Source: an uncultured Eubacteriales bacterium
Lineage (GTDB): Bacteria > Bacillota > Clostridia > Oscillospirales > Acutalibacteraceae
Length of the DNA stretch: 64,000 nt
Assembly: GCA_910584745.1 (NCBI GenBank)
Contig: CAJUDG010000010.1
Coordinates: forward strand, 1 to 64,000
Direction: 5' to 3'
Made by a program: the position numbers and the translations under genes. This document shows, piece by piece, positions 7,645-15,883 of this stretch. Position 1 is the first letter of the stretch; each line of letters starts with the position of its first letter. Below the pieces are notes generated by a model, which saw only the letters and a list, made by a program, of their open reading frames with translations, made no database searches and had not been told where the DNA came from.

Positions 7645-9555
7645 ATGTTTAAATTCAGCTTAAAACAGCTTCTAAGGCAGAAGGGCCGGGCGCTCTTATT
7701 CTTCCTGCTGCTGGCGGCAAGCACCGCATTGGTGGTGACGGGCTCCGTCATGACCACGGAGAGCACCCAGCGCATCGCCACGGTTGAGAGCACCTATACC
7801 ACTATTGGCATGGTGGAGCAGCTGCCCATTGACACCGAGGTGGGCCAGTCTGAGGATAGCTGTGTTGGGGCCCAGATGTGGACAAGGGATATTTACGGCG
7901 ACATCATCATGATGGACGCACTGGACTTCCCCGGGGCCGACTATATCATAAAGCCCGAGCAGCGGCCGGTTTTTGTAACGTACCAGCCGGATATGCGCTA
8001 CTCCTGGGGCAGGGCCCTGAAGCGGCACCTGTTGGAGTTCACCCCGCTGGAAAACACAGACGGCACCGAGCCGGTGGAGGTGAAGGTCACAAGGGTGCTC
8101 CACAGCGAGATGGACGGCGCAAGTCTCGGAACCAGGGACGATGGCAGCAAGGACAAGAAGATGGAGGTTGGGGACACCTTCATTTTCTCTCAGGCTTATG
8201 ACAGAACGAAAGTCCCGCTGGAGGTGGGGGAGAAGTATGTATGCAACACTCATCTTAGGGGCATATGCCAGACCCATGGGCAGCAGGAATATGACACGTA
8301 TATCCAGCCCCACACCAACCAGTGCGATACCAAGGGTGAAAAGATAGCCACGGAACTATACGGAGACGGCATTTACCAGCGCATACACCACGTGACCGGC
8401 GACGACTTCTATGAGCCCGGGCATATGGGAGATATCTACGAGAAATGGGTCAAGATACATGAGATGGAGAACAGCCTCTTTCCGGTGCTGGGGACCTCAA
8501 GCCTGACGGAGCTGCCCTCCTACCACGACAAGACCATGCAGATCACCAAGGGCCGGGCGATAACGCCGGAGGAGTTCGCGGAGGGCGCGCTTGTGTGTAT
8601 GCTGCCGGAGAAGACGGCCACGGTCAACCGGCTGTCAGTGGGGGACAAGATAAAGCTGCCCCTGACCTGCGCCATATACGGCGGCGACAACACCCTTTAT
8701 TACGATTTTCCCCTGCTGAACGCTGAGGGTGAGTTCTACGACGTGTTCTGGGAGCAGGAGTACGAGATAGTGGGGCTGTATACCGGCGAAGGGACCATTC
8801 GCGATACAACAGAATATAATGACATCTCCTTGGACATGTTCATCATCCCCATAAACTCCGTTGGCGCAAGCTGGGATAACAATATCGCTGGATGGTATCC
8901 GCCCTCAAAGCTGCAGACCACCTTCCAGATACCCAACGGCACCATACAGGAGTTCGACGAGGCGTTGAGGGAGAACGTGCCAGAGGTGGCGAACCTTCAG
9001 ATAACCTATGACGACAGGGGCTATACCGAGGTGATGAAGTCCCTGAATGACTCCAGGGATATGGCGTATCTGCTGCTTCTTGGCGGCATACTGGCGGCCC
9101 TTGCCATAATCGCGCTGCTCCTATACTTCTTCGTGGTGAAGGAGAAGAAGCGCACGGCCATCGAGCGCAGCCTGGGCATGAGCAAAAGGCAGTGCCGGGT
9201 GTCGCTCTTAGGGGGGCTTGCGGTGCTGACGGCGGCCTCGGTGATTGTGGGGACGGTGCTGGGCACGGCGGCGCTCTCGCTGGTGCGGGAGGAGCCGAAG
9301 CCCGCAAGCGCGGCCGCGGAGCCCGGGCCCGAGGAGCTGGACGCGCAGTATAAGTTCAGCACCAAGTTCAGCCTTTGGGCCGAGGGCAGGCAGCTGGCGG
9401 AGAGCGCGGAGATAGAGGCCGAAGCGCCTGTGACCGTGTACCTTATAGCGCCGCTGGGGCTGTGCCTTCTGATAGGGCTGCTGGCCTGGCTGCTGCTGGA
9501 GCGCAGCTTTGGGAGGGACCCCATATACCTTTTGAGCACGAGAGAGACGAAATAG
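7645..9555 (+). CDS. FtsX-like permease of an ABC transporter (second, long subunit)
   Basis: A 636-residue partner of the preceding permease. N-terminal helix FFLLLAASTALVVTGSVMTT, a large outer domain of about 410 residues, then helices near 460-490 (AYLLLLGGILAALAIIALLLYFFVV), 515-545 and 605-625. An FtsX loop IERSLGMSKRQCRVSLLGG follows the second helix. Between the last two helices lies an insert rich in Ala, Pro and Glu. The gene has a GGAGGGGG ribosome site and ends at a strong terminator, closing a three-gene operon. The big outer domains suggest recognition of a large or envelope-linked substrate. Confidence 0.85.
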   Translation: MFKFSLKQLLRQKGRALLFFLLLAASTALVVTGSVMTTESTQRIATVESTYTTIGMVEQLPIDTEVGQSEDSCVGAQMWTRDIYGDIIMMDALDFPGADYIIKPEQRPVFVTYQPDMRYSWGRALKRHLLEFTPLENTDGTEPVEVKVTRVLHSEMDGASLGTRDDGSKDKKMEVGDTFIFSQAYDRTKVPLEVGEKYVCNTHLRGICQTHGQQEYDTYIQPHTNQCDTKGEKIATELYGDGIYQRIHHVTGDDFYEPGHMGDIYEKWVKIHEMENSLFPVLGTSSLTELPSYHDKTMQITKGRAITPEEFAEGALVCMLPEKTATVNRLSVGDKIKLPLTCAIYGGDNTLYYDFPLLNAEGEFYDVFWEQEYEIVGLYTGEGTIRDTTEYNDISLDMFIIPINSVGASWDNNIAGWYPPSKLQTTFQIPNGTIQEFDEALRENVPEVANLQITYDDRGYTEVMKSLNDSRDMAYLLLLGGILAALAIIALLLYFFVVKEKKRTAIERSLGMSKRQCRVSLLGGLAVLTAASVIVGTVLGTAALSLVREEPKPASAAAEPGPEELDAQYKFSTKFSLWAEGRQLAESAEIEAEAPVTVYLIAPLGLCLLIGLLAWLLLERSFGRDPIYLLSTRETK

Positions 9556-9556
9556 C

Positions 9557-9594
9557 ATAGAAAAACCCCCGGGTCTCTCCGGGGGTTTTTCTAT
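9557..9594. terminator. Bidirectional intrinsic terminator
   Basis: Perfect stem ATAGAAAAACCCCCGG / CCGGGGGTTTTTCTAT with a 6-base loop, between the ABC operon (+) and the LtaS-like gene (-), serving both converging transcripts. Confidence 0.93.
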
Positions 9595-9597
9595 TGT

Positions 9598-11148
9598 TTA
9601 GGCGAAGTTTTTGATATAGTAGGCCGAGTATTTCTGGGTCTCCTCCTCCAGCTTTTCAAAGCCCATCTCCTCACAGAGGGTGGGCTCGCCGCTGAACAGG
9701 TCCACGCCCAGCCCCAGCCGGTCCCCCTCTATCTCGAAGCCCATGGCCGAGAGGGTGGTGGGGAACATGTCCATGGCCGTGTAGTCCCGGTCGACGGTGC
9801 TGCCGGCGGGCTCCTTGGCGCTGTTCATAAAGCAGTTATATACCGTGCGGTCGTAATACTCTGTGACCTCCTCCACCAGGCGTATGTCCATTCGGGGGTG
9901 GTCGCCGGTTAGGATGATTACGCTGTCCTCATAGAAATCCTGTTCTGTGCACCAGTCGATGAACTCCATTACCTGCCGGTCAGCGCAGGCCACCACGTTG
10001 CCGGTGGTGGTGTCGTACTCGTCGGTACAGAGAGAGCAGAGGTAGCCGTTGGGATAGTGGGTGTCCACGGTGAGCATGGTGAAGTTGAAGGGCTTGTCCC
10101 CGCTGGCAAGCCGGGTCAGCTCGTCCTTTGCTATCTCGTAGAGGTACATATCCTCATAGCCCCACCAGACGTAGTAGTTATGGGGGATATACTCCCGGTC
10201 CCGGGCGGTATAAAGGTCGAATATCTCATAGCTGCCGTGCTGCTGATAGTATATCCTGCGCCCGCCGAAGGCGGAGTTGGAGCCGCATAAAAACTCGTTC
10301 TGATACCCCTTTTCCTCCAGCAGGTCCCCGAGGGTGGTGAGCCCCCCGGCAAACTCGTCCCATTTGCTCATGGAGTTGCGGTCGGTGGGGAAGGAGTAGG
10401 GCACGCCGGAGGAGGTGGCCAAAAGAGCCCCCATGGTCCAGGTGGTGCCGTTTATGGCGTGAAAGCCGCCCAGCTTTTCGGAGCTTGAGAAGGACAGGTT
10501 GTCCTCGGCCAGCCGGGTGAGGCCGGGGATATAGTTTATCTCGGGCTGGGCCCCGCCGGAGGCCTTATCGGCATAGGCGGTCTCCATGCTCTCAAGGTAG
10601 ATGTATATCAGGTTCTTGCCCTCTCCGATGATGCTGACCTCCTTTGGGTCGACATAGTATTCTTCGTATAGGGTGGAGGGGGACATGCGCAGGTGGACAT
10701 AGTCGGCGATCTTGAAGGTGCTCTCGGTGAAGACGGCGGTGACGACCAGGGAGACCGCGCCGCAGCACATAAGGACCCGGCGGGCAAGCTTTACAAGGTC
10801 CCGGCCGCCGCGCTTTTCAGAGCGGTATACGACGGTGTACCGGCGCTGGATAAAGAGCAGGGCGGCAAGGGCGAACATGTACAGCAGAATTATCGTTATC
10901 TGCGTACCGCTGGAGTGGATGCACTGTATGACCATGTCGGTGTTGGAGCCGTTCAAGGGTGTGGTCAGGGTATAGAGCAGCTCGCCGAACTGTATATTCA
11001 GTGTGGTGTGCATCCAGCTGACCGCCGCGTAGATGATGACGGAAATAAAAAACAGCAGGCTCGTAAGCGCGAGCCCCAGAACGCCGGGCCAGGCCCTCTT
11101 TTTTTCGCCGCCGGAGGCGGTCTTTTTGACTATCTCAAAACGGTCCAT
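9598..11148 (-). CDS. LtaS-like membrane phosphoglycerol transferase (sulfatase fold)
   Basis: A 516-residue membrane enzyme of the lipoteichoic-acid-synthase/sulfatase superfamily. Hydrophobic helices lie near residues 22-45, 85-107 and 125-147, followed by a catalytic domain outside the membrane. Metal and nucleophile motifs are visible: YLESMETAY (Glu), HAINGTTWTMGALLA (candidate catalytic Thr), and ILTGDHPRMD (Asp-His). True LtaS usually has five helices and about 640 residues; this shorter form is closer to the LtaS-like/OpgB group that adds phosphoglycerol to glycans or glycolipids. It has its own promoter at 11194-11222, overlapping that of the divergent DUF2142-like gene, and neighbours an MBOAT/SGNH pair, which supports an envelope-polymer role. 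Confidence 0.8.
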   Translation of the reverse strand: MDRFEIVKKTASGGEKKRAWPGVLGLALTSLLFFISVIIYAAVSWMHTTLNIQFGELLYTLTTPLNGSNTDMVIQCIHSSGTQITIILLYMFALAALLFIQRRYTVVYRSEKRGGRDLVKLARRVLMCCGAVSLVVTAVFTESTFKIADYVHLRMSPSTLYEEYYVDPKEVSIIGEGKNLIYIYLESMETAYADKASGGAQPEINYIPGLTRLAEDNLSFSSSEKLGGFHAINGTTWTMGALLATSSGVPYSFPTDRNSMSKWDEFAGGLTTLGDLLEEKGYQNEFLCGSNSAFGGRRIYYQQHGSYEIFDLYTARDREYIPHNYYVWWGYEDMYLYEIAKDELTRLASGDKPFNFTMLTVDTHYPNGYLCSLCTDEYDTTTGNVVACADRQVMEFIDWCTEQDFYEDSVIILTGDHPRMDIRLVEEVTEYYDRTVYNCFMNSAKEPAGSTVDRDYTAMDMFPTTLSAMGFEIEGDRLGLGVDLFSGEPTLCEEMGFEKLEEETQKYSAYYIKNFA

Positions 11149-11193
11149 TGCTATTCATCGCTCCCGTTCAATATGCTTCGCTCTTAAATCAGA

Positions 11194-11222
11194 ATTATAC
11201 CACATATTAGCCTTGCGGTCAA
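11194..11222 (-). promoter_or_regulatory. Promoter of the LtaS-like gene
   Basis: On the minus strand TTGACC, 17 bp, TATAAT. Its -35 box shares bases 11217-11218 with the -35 box of the divergent promoter at 11213-11241, so two polymerases could hardly bind at once. Confidence 0.75.
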
Positions 11223-11241
11223 CAAATTATAATGCTATAAT
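11213..11241 (+). promoter_or_regulatory. Promoter of the DUF2142-like gene
   Basis: TTGCGG, 17 bp, TATAAT, about 40 bp before the start codon at 11282. Overlaps the divergent promoter of the LtaS-like gene head to head. Confidence 0.75.
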
Positions 11242-11281
11242 ACACTAAGCGGCATTATTCGGGCGAGGGGCGATGTAACGG

Positions 11282-13261
11282 ATGAAAAAGGGGATATTTA
11301 GAGGGCATGGGAAGGTCTTGGCGGCGGCGCTGGTGCTGGCCCTGGCGGTATGGCTGGTAAACTGGGCACGCACCCCGGAGCTGACCACGCAGGTCTTTCC
11401 CAAGGACGGGAGGGCAGTGCCCTCCCTGAACTGGCAGTTCCATGACTGCCAGTTCAAAGGGGACGCTGTGGTAATAACGGGAGAGGAGCCCTATGTGACC
11501 TTTACCGGGCTCTCAGGCAGCATAGAGGTGATATCCCTGCGCTTTGGGACCGAGCTGCCGCCGGATGTGGAGCTGCGCCTGTACTATCCTGACGACGCAG
11601 GGAACTTTCTGCCGGAGCGGTATGAGACCGCAGAGACTGTCTGCGGGAAGACGGAGTATATGTTCTCGTTTCCCGTAAAGGGGTACAAGCTCCTGCGGCT
11701 TTCCGCGCCGGTGGACTATGAGCTCTCGGAGGTGCTGGTCTCGGCGGAGCCCATCTGGCATAGGTCCCATGTTATACCGCCGTTCAGACTTTGGGATCTG
11801 CTGGTCTTTTTCCTGGTGCTGCTGGCGGCGGGCGAGGCGCTGGCAAAATTTTGGCCGGGTATCTCCCGCAGGCTTGGCGTGATGTGGAGGGCCAAGGGGC
11901 CCTTCCTCATGGGTGCGGGCAAGGCTGTTGGAGCCGGGGCGGCGCTGGCGCTGCTGGCGTGGCCGGTCTGCCATTTTAGGGGCATACCATATCTTTGGAG
12001 CCACGTCTGCTTTTTTCTGCTGGCGGGGATAATTTGCTGCGGCCTCTGGCTGCTGCGGGGAAAGGCTGCGGACAGGCCCCAGTGGGTGTTTGCGCTGCTC
12101 TGCCTGGGGCTGGGGCTCATGTTCATAGCGGCGGCCCCGCTTACCGCCAATATCCCCGGGGACGGCGGCGTCCACTATAGGTACGCGCTGTATACCTCAT
12201 ACGGCGGCAGGGCCTATGTGACCAAGTCCGATATGAGCATGATAGGGCTGTCAAAGCTTCCGGGCTATGCGAATATCAGTGCTAATGAGGACTTTTTTGA
12301 GCTTATGCAGACGCAGTTCAAGAGCGGCGCGTACCAGATAAACCAAGTCAGCCTATTAAGCTTCCCATTCCCGGCGTACCTGCCGGGGGCGCTGGGCCTC
12401 TGGCTGGGGCGGTTTTTTGGGATAGGCTTTACAGGGACGTATGTTCTCGGGCGGATCATGAACTTGCTTGCGTATACTTTGATGGTGTGCTGCGCCGTGA
12501 AGCTTGCCCGAAGGGGAAAAATCCTGCTCTGTGTGGCGGGGCTCGTGCCCTCGGCAGTTTTCCAGGCGGCCACCTTCAGCCCGGGCGGCATTACTATGGC
12601 GGCGGCAATGCTGGCCGCCGTGGGGCTGTTCCGGCTGGGCGGCAGAAAGGGCCGGAGGGTATGGGCCGCAAGGGCGGGGCTTGCGCTGGCGCTTATGCTG
12701 GCGGTATTCGTGGCCCCATCCGCTGTGCTTGGAAGCGGGCTTGATCTGACGGCGGGGGACCAGCTGGCGTATATCATGTCGAGCCCTCTGGCGTTTATCA
12801 AGACCATGGCAAAGTTTGCCCTGCGGGATCTTGTAAGGCCGGGATTCCTTACCGGGCTGGGGAATTTCTCGTCGTATGCCATAAGCGTGCCGGGCTCCGC
12901 ACTGATACTGGCGGCGCTGGGCGTCACGGCCCTTACCGAGCCGGAGGCGGAGCCCCTTGCGGACGCGGGATCATTGGCGGGTAGAGTTGGCGTGGCCGTG
13001 TGCCTTTGTGCTGCCGTGGGAGGGCTTGCGGTATGGACGCACCTCAGGCTCAGCCCGGTGGGGGATGGGGCTGTCTCCGGGTTCCAGGGGCGCTGGCTGC
13101 TGCCGGCGCTGTTCCCGGCCCTGTACCTTCTGCGCCTGCCGCAAATAAAAAGCACCTTCCACAGGGGAAGGTACTTATACGCCATGCTCAGCCCGGCGGT
13201 GCTTTTGAGCTGCATGAAGCTGTGGATGATACTCCGGTGCTATAGGTTCCCGGAGTTCTAG
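11282..13261 (+). CDS. Polytopic membrane protein, DUF2142-like (GT-C glycosyltransferase-type fold)
   Basis: A 659-residue protein with one N-terminal helix (VLAAALVLALAVWLVNWA), an outer domain of about 130 residues, and about ten further helices. The segment NIPGDGGVHYRYALYTSYGG matches the position of the DUF2142 hallmark (P.DE..H..RAY..S.G), with Asp and His conserved; this loop resembles the catalytic loop of lipid-sugar-dependent GT-C glycosyltransferases. Function is unproven, but such proteins often lie in surface-polysaccharide loci, as here beside LtaS-like and MBOAT genes. The start has a GAGGGGCGATGTAACGG ribosome site. It converges on the MBOAT gene with only 2 bp between stops. 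Confidence 0.6.
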   Translation: MKKGIFRGHGKVLAAALVLALAVWLVNWARTPELTTQVFPKDGRAVPSLNWQFHDCQFKGDAVVITGEEPYVTFTGLSGSIEVISLRFGTELPPDVELRLYYPDDAGNFLPERYETAETVCGKTEYMFSFPVKGYKLLRLSAPVDYELSEVLVSAEPIWHRSHVIPPFRLWDLLVFFLVLLAAGEALAKFWPGISRRLGVMWRAKGPFLMGAGKAVGAGAALALLAWPVCHFRGIPYLWSHVCFFLLAGIICCGLWLLRGKAADRPQWVFALLCLGLGLMFIAAAPLTANIPGDGGVHYRYALYTSYGGRAYVTKSDMSMIGLSKLPGYANISANEDFFELMQTQFKSGAYQINQVSLLSFPFPAYLPGALGLWLGRFFGIGFTGTYVLGRIMNLLAYTLMVCCAVKLARRGKILLCVAGLVPSAVFQAATFSPGGITMAAAMLAAVGLFRLGGRKGRRVWAARAGLALALMLAVFVAPSAVLGSGLDLTAGDQLAYIMSSPLAFIKTMAKFALRDLVRPGFLTGLGNFSSYAISVPGSALILAALGVTALTEPEAEPLADAGSLAGRVGVAVCLCAAVGGLAVWTHLRLSPVGDGAVSGFQGRWLLPALFPALYLLRLPQIKSTFHRGRYLYAMLSPAVLLSCMKLWMILRCYRFPEF

Positions 13262-13263
13262 AA

Positions 13264-14733
13264 CTAAAACTGGAAGTACACAAAATCCTGTGGGTCGTAC
13301 CCGCTGCCGTAGGAGCCGAATATCAGGATGAAGACCATAAGGAGGAAGTAGACCGCGTACCGTAGGACGACCCCGCTGTTGAGCTTTCGCCAGAGGTCTT
13401 TGTTGCAGATGAACCAGTCGGCCCCGAGCATCCCCACGGAGAATACGCCCAGCATGAGCAGGGCCTTTTTGCTGGTACCTACGTCCCCCAGACTGAGCCC
13501 CAGGCCCAGCCTGGGGATATTTGCTATCCAGCGGAGGACGGCGGAGTATACGGTCATGGCGTCGGTCAGGGAGTTTGCCCGGAAAAGCACCCAGGCAAGG
13601 CAGGTGAGGGAGAAGGTGACAAGCACCCGCAGGGCAGTGAGCCACCAAGCTTTTTCGGGCACGCGCAGGAACTTGAAGAGCCTGTCCCTTATGGGCCGCA
13701 GCAGGATGGAGACCGCCTGGTAGAGGCCGTTTAAAAGCCCCCAGGCCACGAAGGTCAGGGCCGCGCCGTGCCAGAGGCCGCTGACCGTGAAGACGATGAG
13801 CAGGTTCAAAATGCGCCGGGCCTTTCCGCAGCGGCTGCCGCCCAGGGGGAAGTAGAGGTAGTCCTTGAACCATGAGGACAGGGAGATATGCCAGCGCCGC
13901 CAGAAGTCCTGGATGGAGGTGGCAAAGTACGGGCAGCGGAAGTTCTCCATCAGGTCGAAGCCCAGCATTTTGGCCGAGCCCCGGGCGATGTCCGAATAGG
14001 CCGAGAAGTCGCAGAATATCTGTATGGCGAAGGCCCCGGTGGCCAGTATCAGCTGGGGGCCGGTATGCTCCGAGGGGGAATTATAGATGGTATTGACCAC
14101 CACAGCCAGGTTGTCCGCAAGCACCATCTTCTTGAACAGGCCCCAGAGCACCGGCAGCGCGCCGTCGCGTAGATTGTCGATGGAGAAGCTGTGGGTCTCT
14201 TTAAGCTGGTGCAGTATATTCCCCGAGCGCTCGATGGGCCCGGCCACAAGCTGGGGGAAGAAGGAGACGAACAGAGCGTAGTCCGCGAAGTTCCTCTCGG
14301 CGGGAACATCGCCCCGGTACACGTCCATGGTGTAGCCCAGGGCCTGGAAGGTGTAGAAGGAGATGCCCACGGGCAACAGCACGTCCAGAAGCGGGGACGA
14401 GAGCCCCAGGCCCAGCATACCCGACAGCCGGTTGAAAAGACTTGAGACGAAGTTGTAGTATTTGAAGAAGAACAGTATTGACAGGTTGGATATGAAGCTC
14501 AGGGCCAGCCAGAGCCTTCTTTTGCCCCAGACAGACCTTGATACCAGCAGGCCGCAGGCGTAGGTTATCACCGTTGAAAGCAGCATGAGAAGGGCGTATT
14601 TGGGGTTCCAGCACATATAGAAGTAGTAGCTTGACAGGAGCAGAAGCCAGTTTCGGGCCTTTGGCGGCAGGATATAGTACAGCAGCACGTTCAGCGCCAG
14701 GAACAGGATATACTGGAGGGAGTTAAAATTCAT
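13264..14733 (-). CDS. MBOAT-family O-acyltransferase (DltB/AlgI-like)
   Basis: A 489-residue polytopic enzyme moving acyl (often acetyl) groups across the membrane onto a cell-surface polymer. Motifs: DFWRRWHISLSSWFKDYLYF near residues 276-295, FPLGGSR just after, and the catalytic His322 in GLWHGAALTFVAWG. The C-terminal DFVYFQF ending is common to Firmicute AlgI-like proteins. Its ATG overlaps the stop of the upstream SGNH gene by 4 bases, so the two are coupled, just as DltB pairs with DltD and AlgI with AlgJ/X. No dltA/dltC is nearby, so O-acetylation of a polysaccharide is more likely than D-alanylation of teichoic acid. Confidence 0.9.
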   Translation of the reverse strand: MNFNSLQYILFLALNVLLYYILPPKARNWLLLLSSYYFYMCWNPKYALLMLLSTVITYACGLLVSRSVWGKRRLWLALSFISNLSILFFFKYYNFVSSLFNRLSGMLGLGLSSPLLDVLLPVGISFYTFQALGYTMDVYRGDVPAERNFADYALFVSFFPQLVAGPIERSGNILHQLKETHSFSIDNLRDGALPVLWGLFKKMVLADNLAVVVNTIYNSPSEHTGPQLILATGAFAIQIFCDFSAYSDIARGSAKMLGFDLMENFRCPYFATSIQDFWRRWHISLSSWFKDYLYFPLGGSRCGKARRILNLLIVFTVSGLWHGAALTFVAWGLLNGLYQAVSILLRPIRDRLFKFLRVPEKAWWLTALRVLVTFSLTCLAWVLFRANSLTDAMTVYSAVLRWIANIPRLGLGLSLGDVGTSKKALLMLGVFSVGMLGADWFICNKDLWRKLNSGVVLRYAVYFLLMVFILIFGSYGSGYDPQDFVYFQF

Positions 14734-15848
14734 TTTTTGCCCTCCTCATTCTCTTTATTGGCCGTGGCCTTGGCGGCGGTGGAGTCGTCCTTATACTTGG
14801 TCTCGGAATTCAGCGTCTCCTCAAGCCGGCCGTAGAAGTGGGCGGCCCTCTCCCGCCAGAGCTCATCGTCAGCGGAGACAGTGGGCGTTACCCACTGGGT
14901 GAGCTGCGGGGCCAGCCAGCGGCTGAACTTTTCCGCACCCCGGCAGTTGAGATGGAAGCTGTCGAAAAAGTCCGTCTGCATATCAAGGTCCAGCTCGTCA
15001 AATCGATCGTTAAAGTCGATAAGCTCCACACCCATTTCAGCCAGGTCCCCGGCTATACGCTCTTTCCAGTGGGGCGCAAGGCGCCCCACTGATGGAGTGA
15101 TGTAGAACACCGTGCGGATGCCTCGCTGGCCACAGAGGTCGATTATCTTCCGGGCACATTCCAGGTTCTCGGCGTAGGCCCCGCTCTCCTCAAGGGTCTC
15201 TGAGATGCCGCGCTGGGTGAAATCGTCCAGGGGGCATATCTCTTCAAGGTATGTGTACCCCGCCAAAGGGTCGGAGCCCAGGGATTTGAAATCGTCAAGG
15301 CTCAGGTCTGCCCAGCGGCCGTGATAGGCGTATAAGGGAAAGAGCAGGCCCGTAAGGGTGTCGCCCTCGGTATAGCTGAGGGCGGGGATCATGCGGTTCT
15401 CCGTCCAGGGCATGAAGGTCAGGTTGGGATTGTAGAAGTGGGCGGGGTCGGACTTCCAGTTGAACGCAAGGCCAGTGCACTCTATGAAGACGGTGCCGGG
15501 TGACTGGGTCCGTAGGCTCTCGCGCAGGTAGTAGTAGGTGGCGGGCATGGGCTGCTCGGGCCCGGCCATGACATAGGTTGGTATGCCGGACTCCTCATAT
15601 AGCACGGCGGGGACTATGTCGCAGTAGGCCAGGGAGGATCCCAGAAACAGCGCGTCCACGGAGTTCTCCGGCTCGTTCAAGAACATCTCCCAGGTGGCGC
15701 CGAAGTTCTGGCGCTTTGGGGTCAGCACCCGCGCTGCGCCCACGCAAAAGGCCCCCAAGGCCAGCAGCAGGCATAGAAGCCCGATAAGCTCGGCCCTGGG
15801 GGAGACGGTCTTATTCTCTTTTTTTGTTAAGGTATGCAGAATTTTCAT
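14730..15848 (-). CDS. Membrane-anchored SGNH-type acyl-transfer partner (DltD/AlgX-like)
   Basis: A 372-residue protein with an N-terminal anchor (LIGLLCLLLALGAFCVGAA, residues 21-39) and an outer SGNH-hydrolase-like domain. The nucleophile region is FLGSSLAYCD (Ser71/72), and the catalytic Asp-His pair is probably DSFHLNCRGAEKF near residue 310. It probably accepts the acyl group from the MBOAT protein encoded next and places it on the polymer. The Lys/Glu-rich C-terminal tail is odd. No ribosome site precedes the ATG: the promoter -10 box ends 6 bases before it (see findings), so the transcript is probably leaderless. Confidence 0.8.
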   Translation of the reverse strand: MKILHTLTKKENKTVSPRAELIGLLCLLLALGAFCVGAARVLTPKRQNFGATWEMFLNEPENSVDALFLGSSLAYCDIVPAVLYEESGIPTYVMAGPEQPMPATYYYLRESLRTQSPGTVFIECTGLAFNWKSDPAHFYNPNLTFMPWTENRMIPALSYTEGDTLTGLLFPLYAYHGRWADLSLDDFKSLGSDPLAGYTYLEEICPLDDFTQRGISETLEESGAYAENLECARKIIDLCGQRGIRTVFYITPSVGRLAPHWKERIAGDLAEMGVELIDFNDRFDELDLDMQTDFFDSFHLNCRGAEKFSRWLAPQLTQWVTPTVSADDELWRERAAHFYGRLEETLNSETKYKDDSTAAKATANKENEEGKK

Positions 15849-15854
15849 GGGAAA

Positions 15855-15883
15855 ATTATAGCATACCGAAATGGGCTTGTCAA
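15855..15883 (-). promoter_or_regulatory. Consensus promoter of the SGNH-MBOAT operon, apparently leaderless
   Basis: On the minus strand TTGACA, 17 bp, TATAAT, then six bases (TTTCCC) and the ATG at 15848. Start of transcription would fall on or next to the A of the start codon. Confidence 0.8.

Noticed and set aside
5761..9555. Classifying the FtsX-type transporter as a Bce peptide-resistance module
   Set aside because: There are two permeases rather than one, neither has the ten-helix BceB layout, and no Bce-type kinase/regulator is adjacent.
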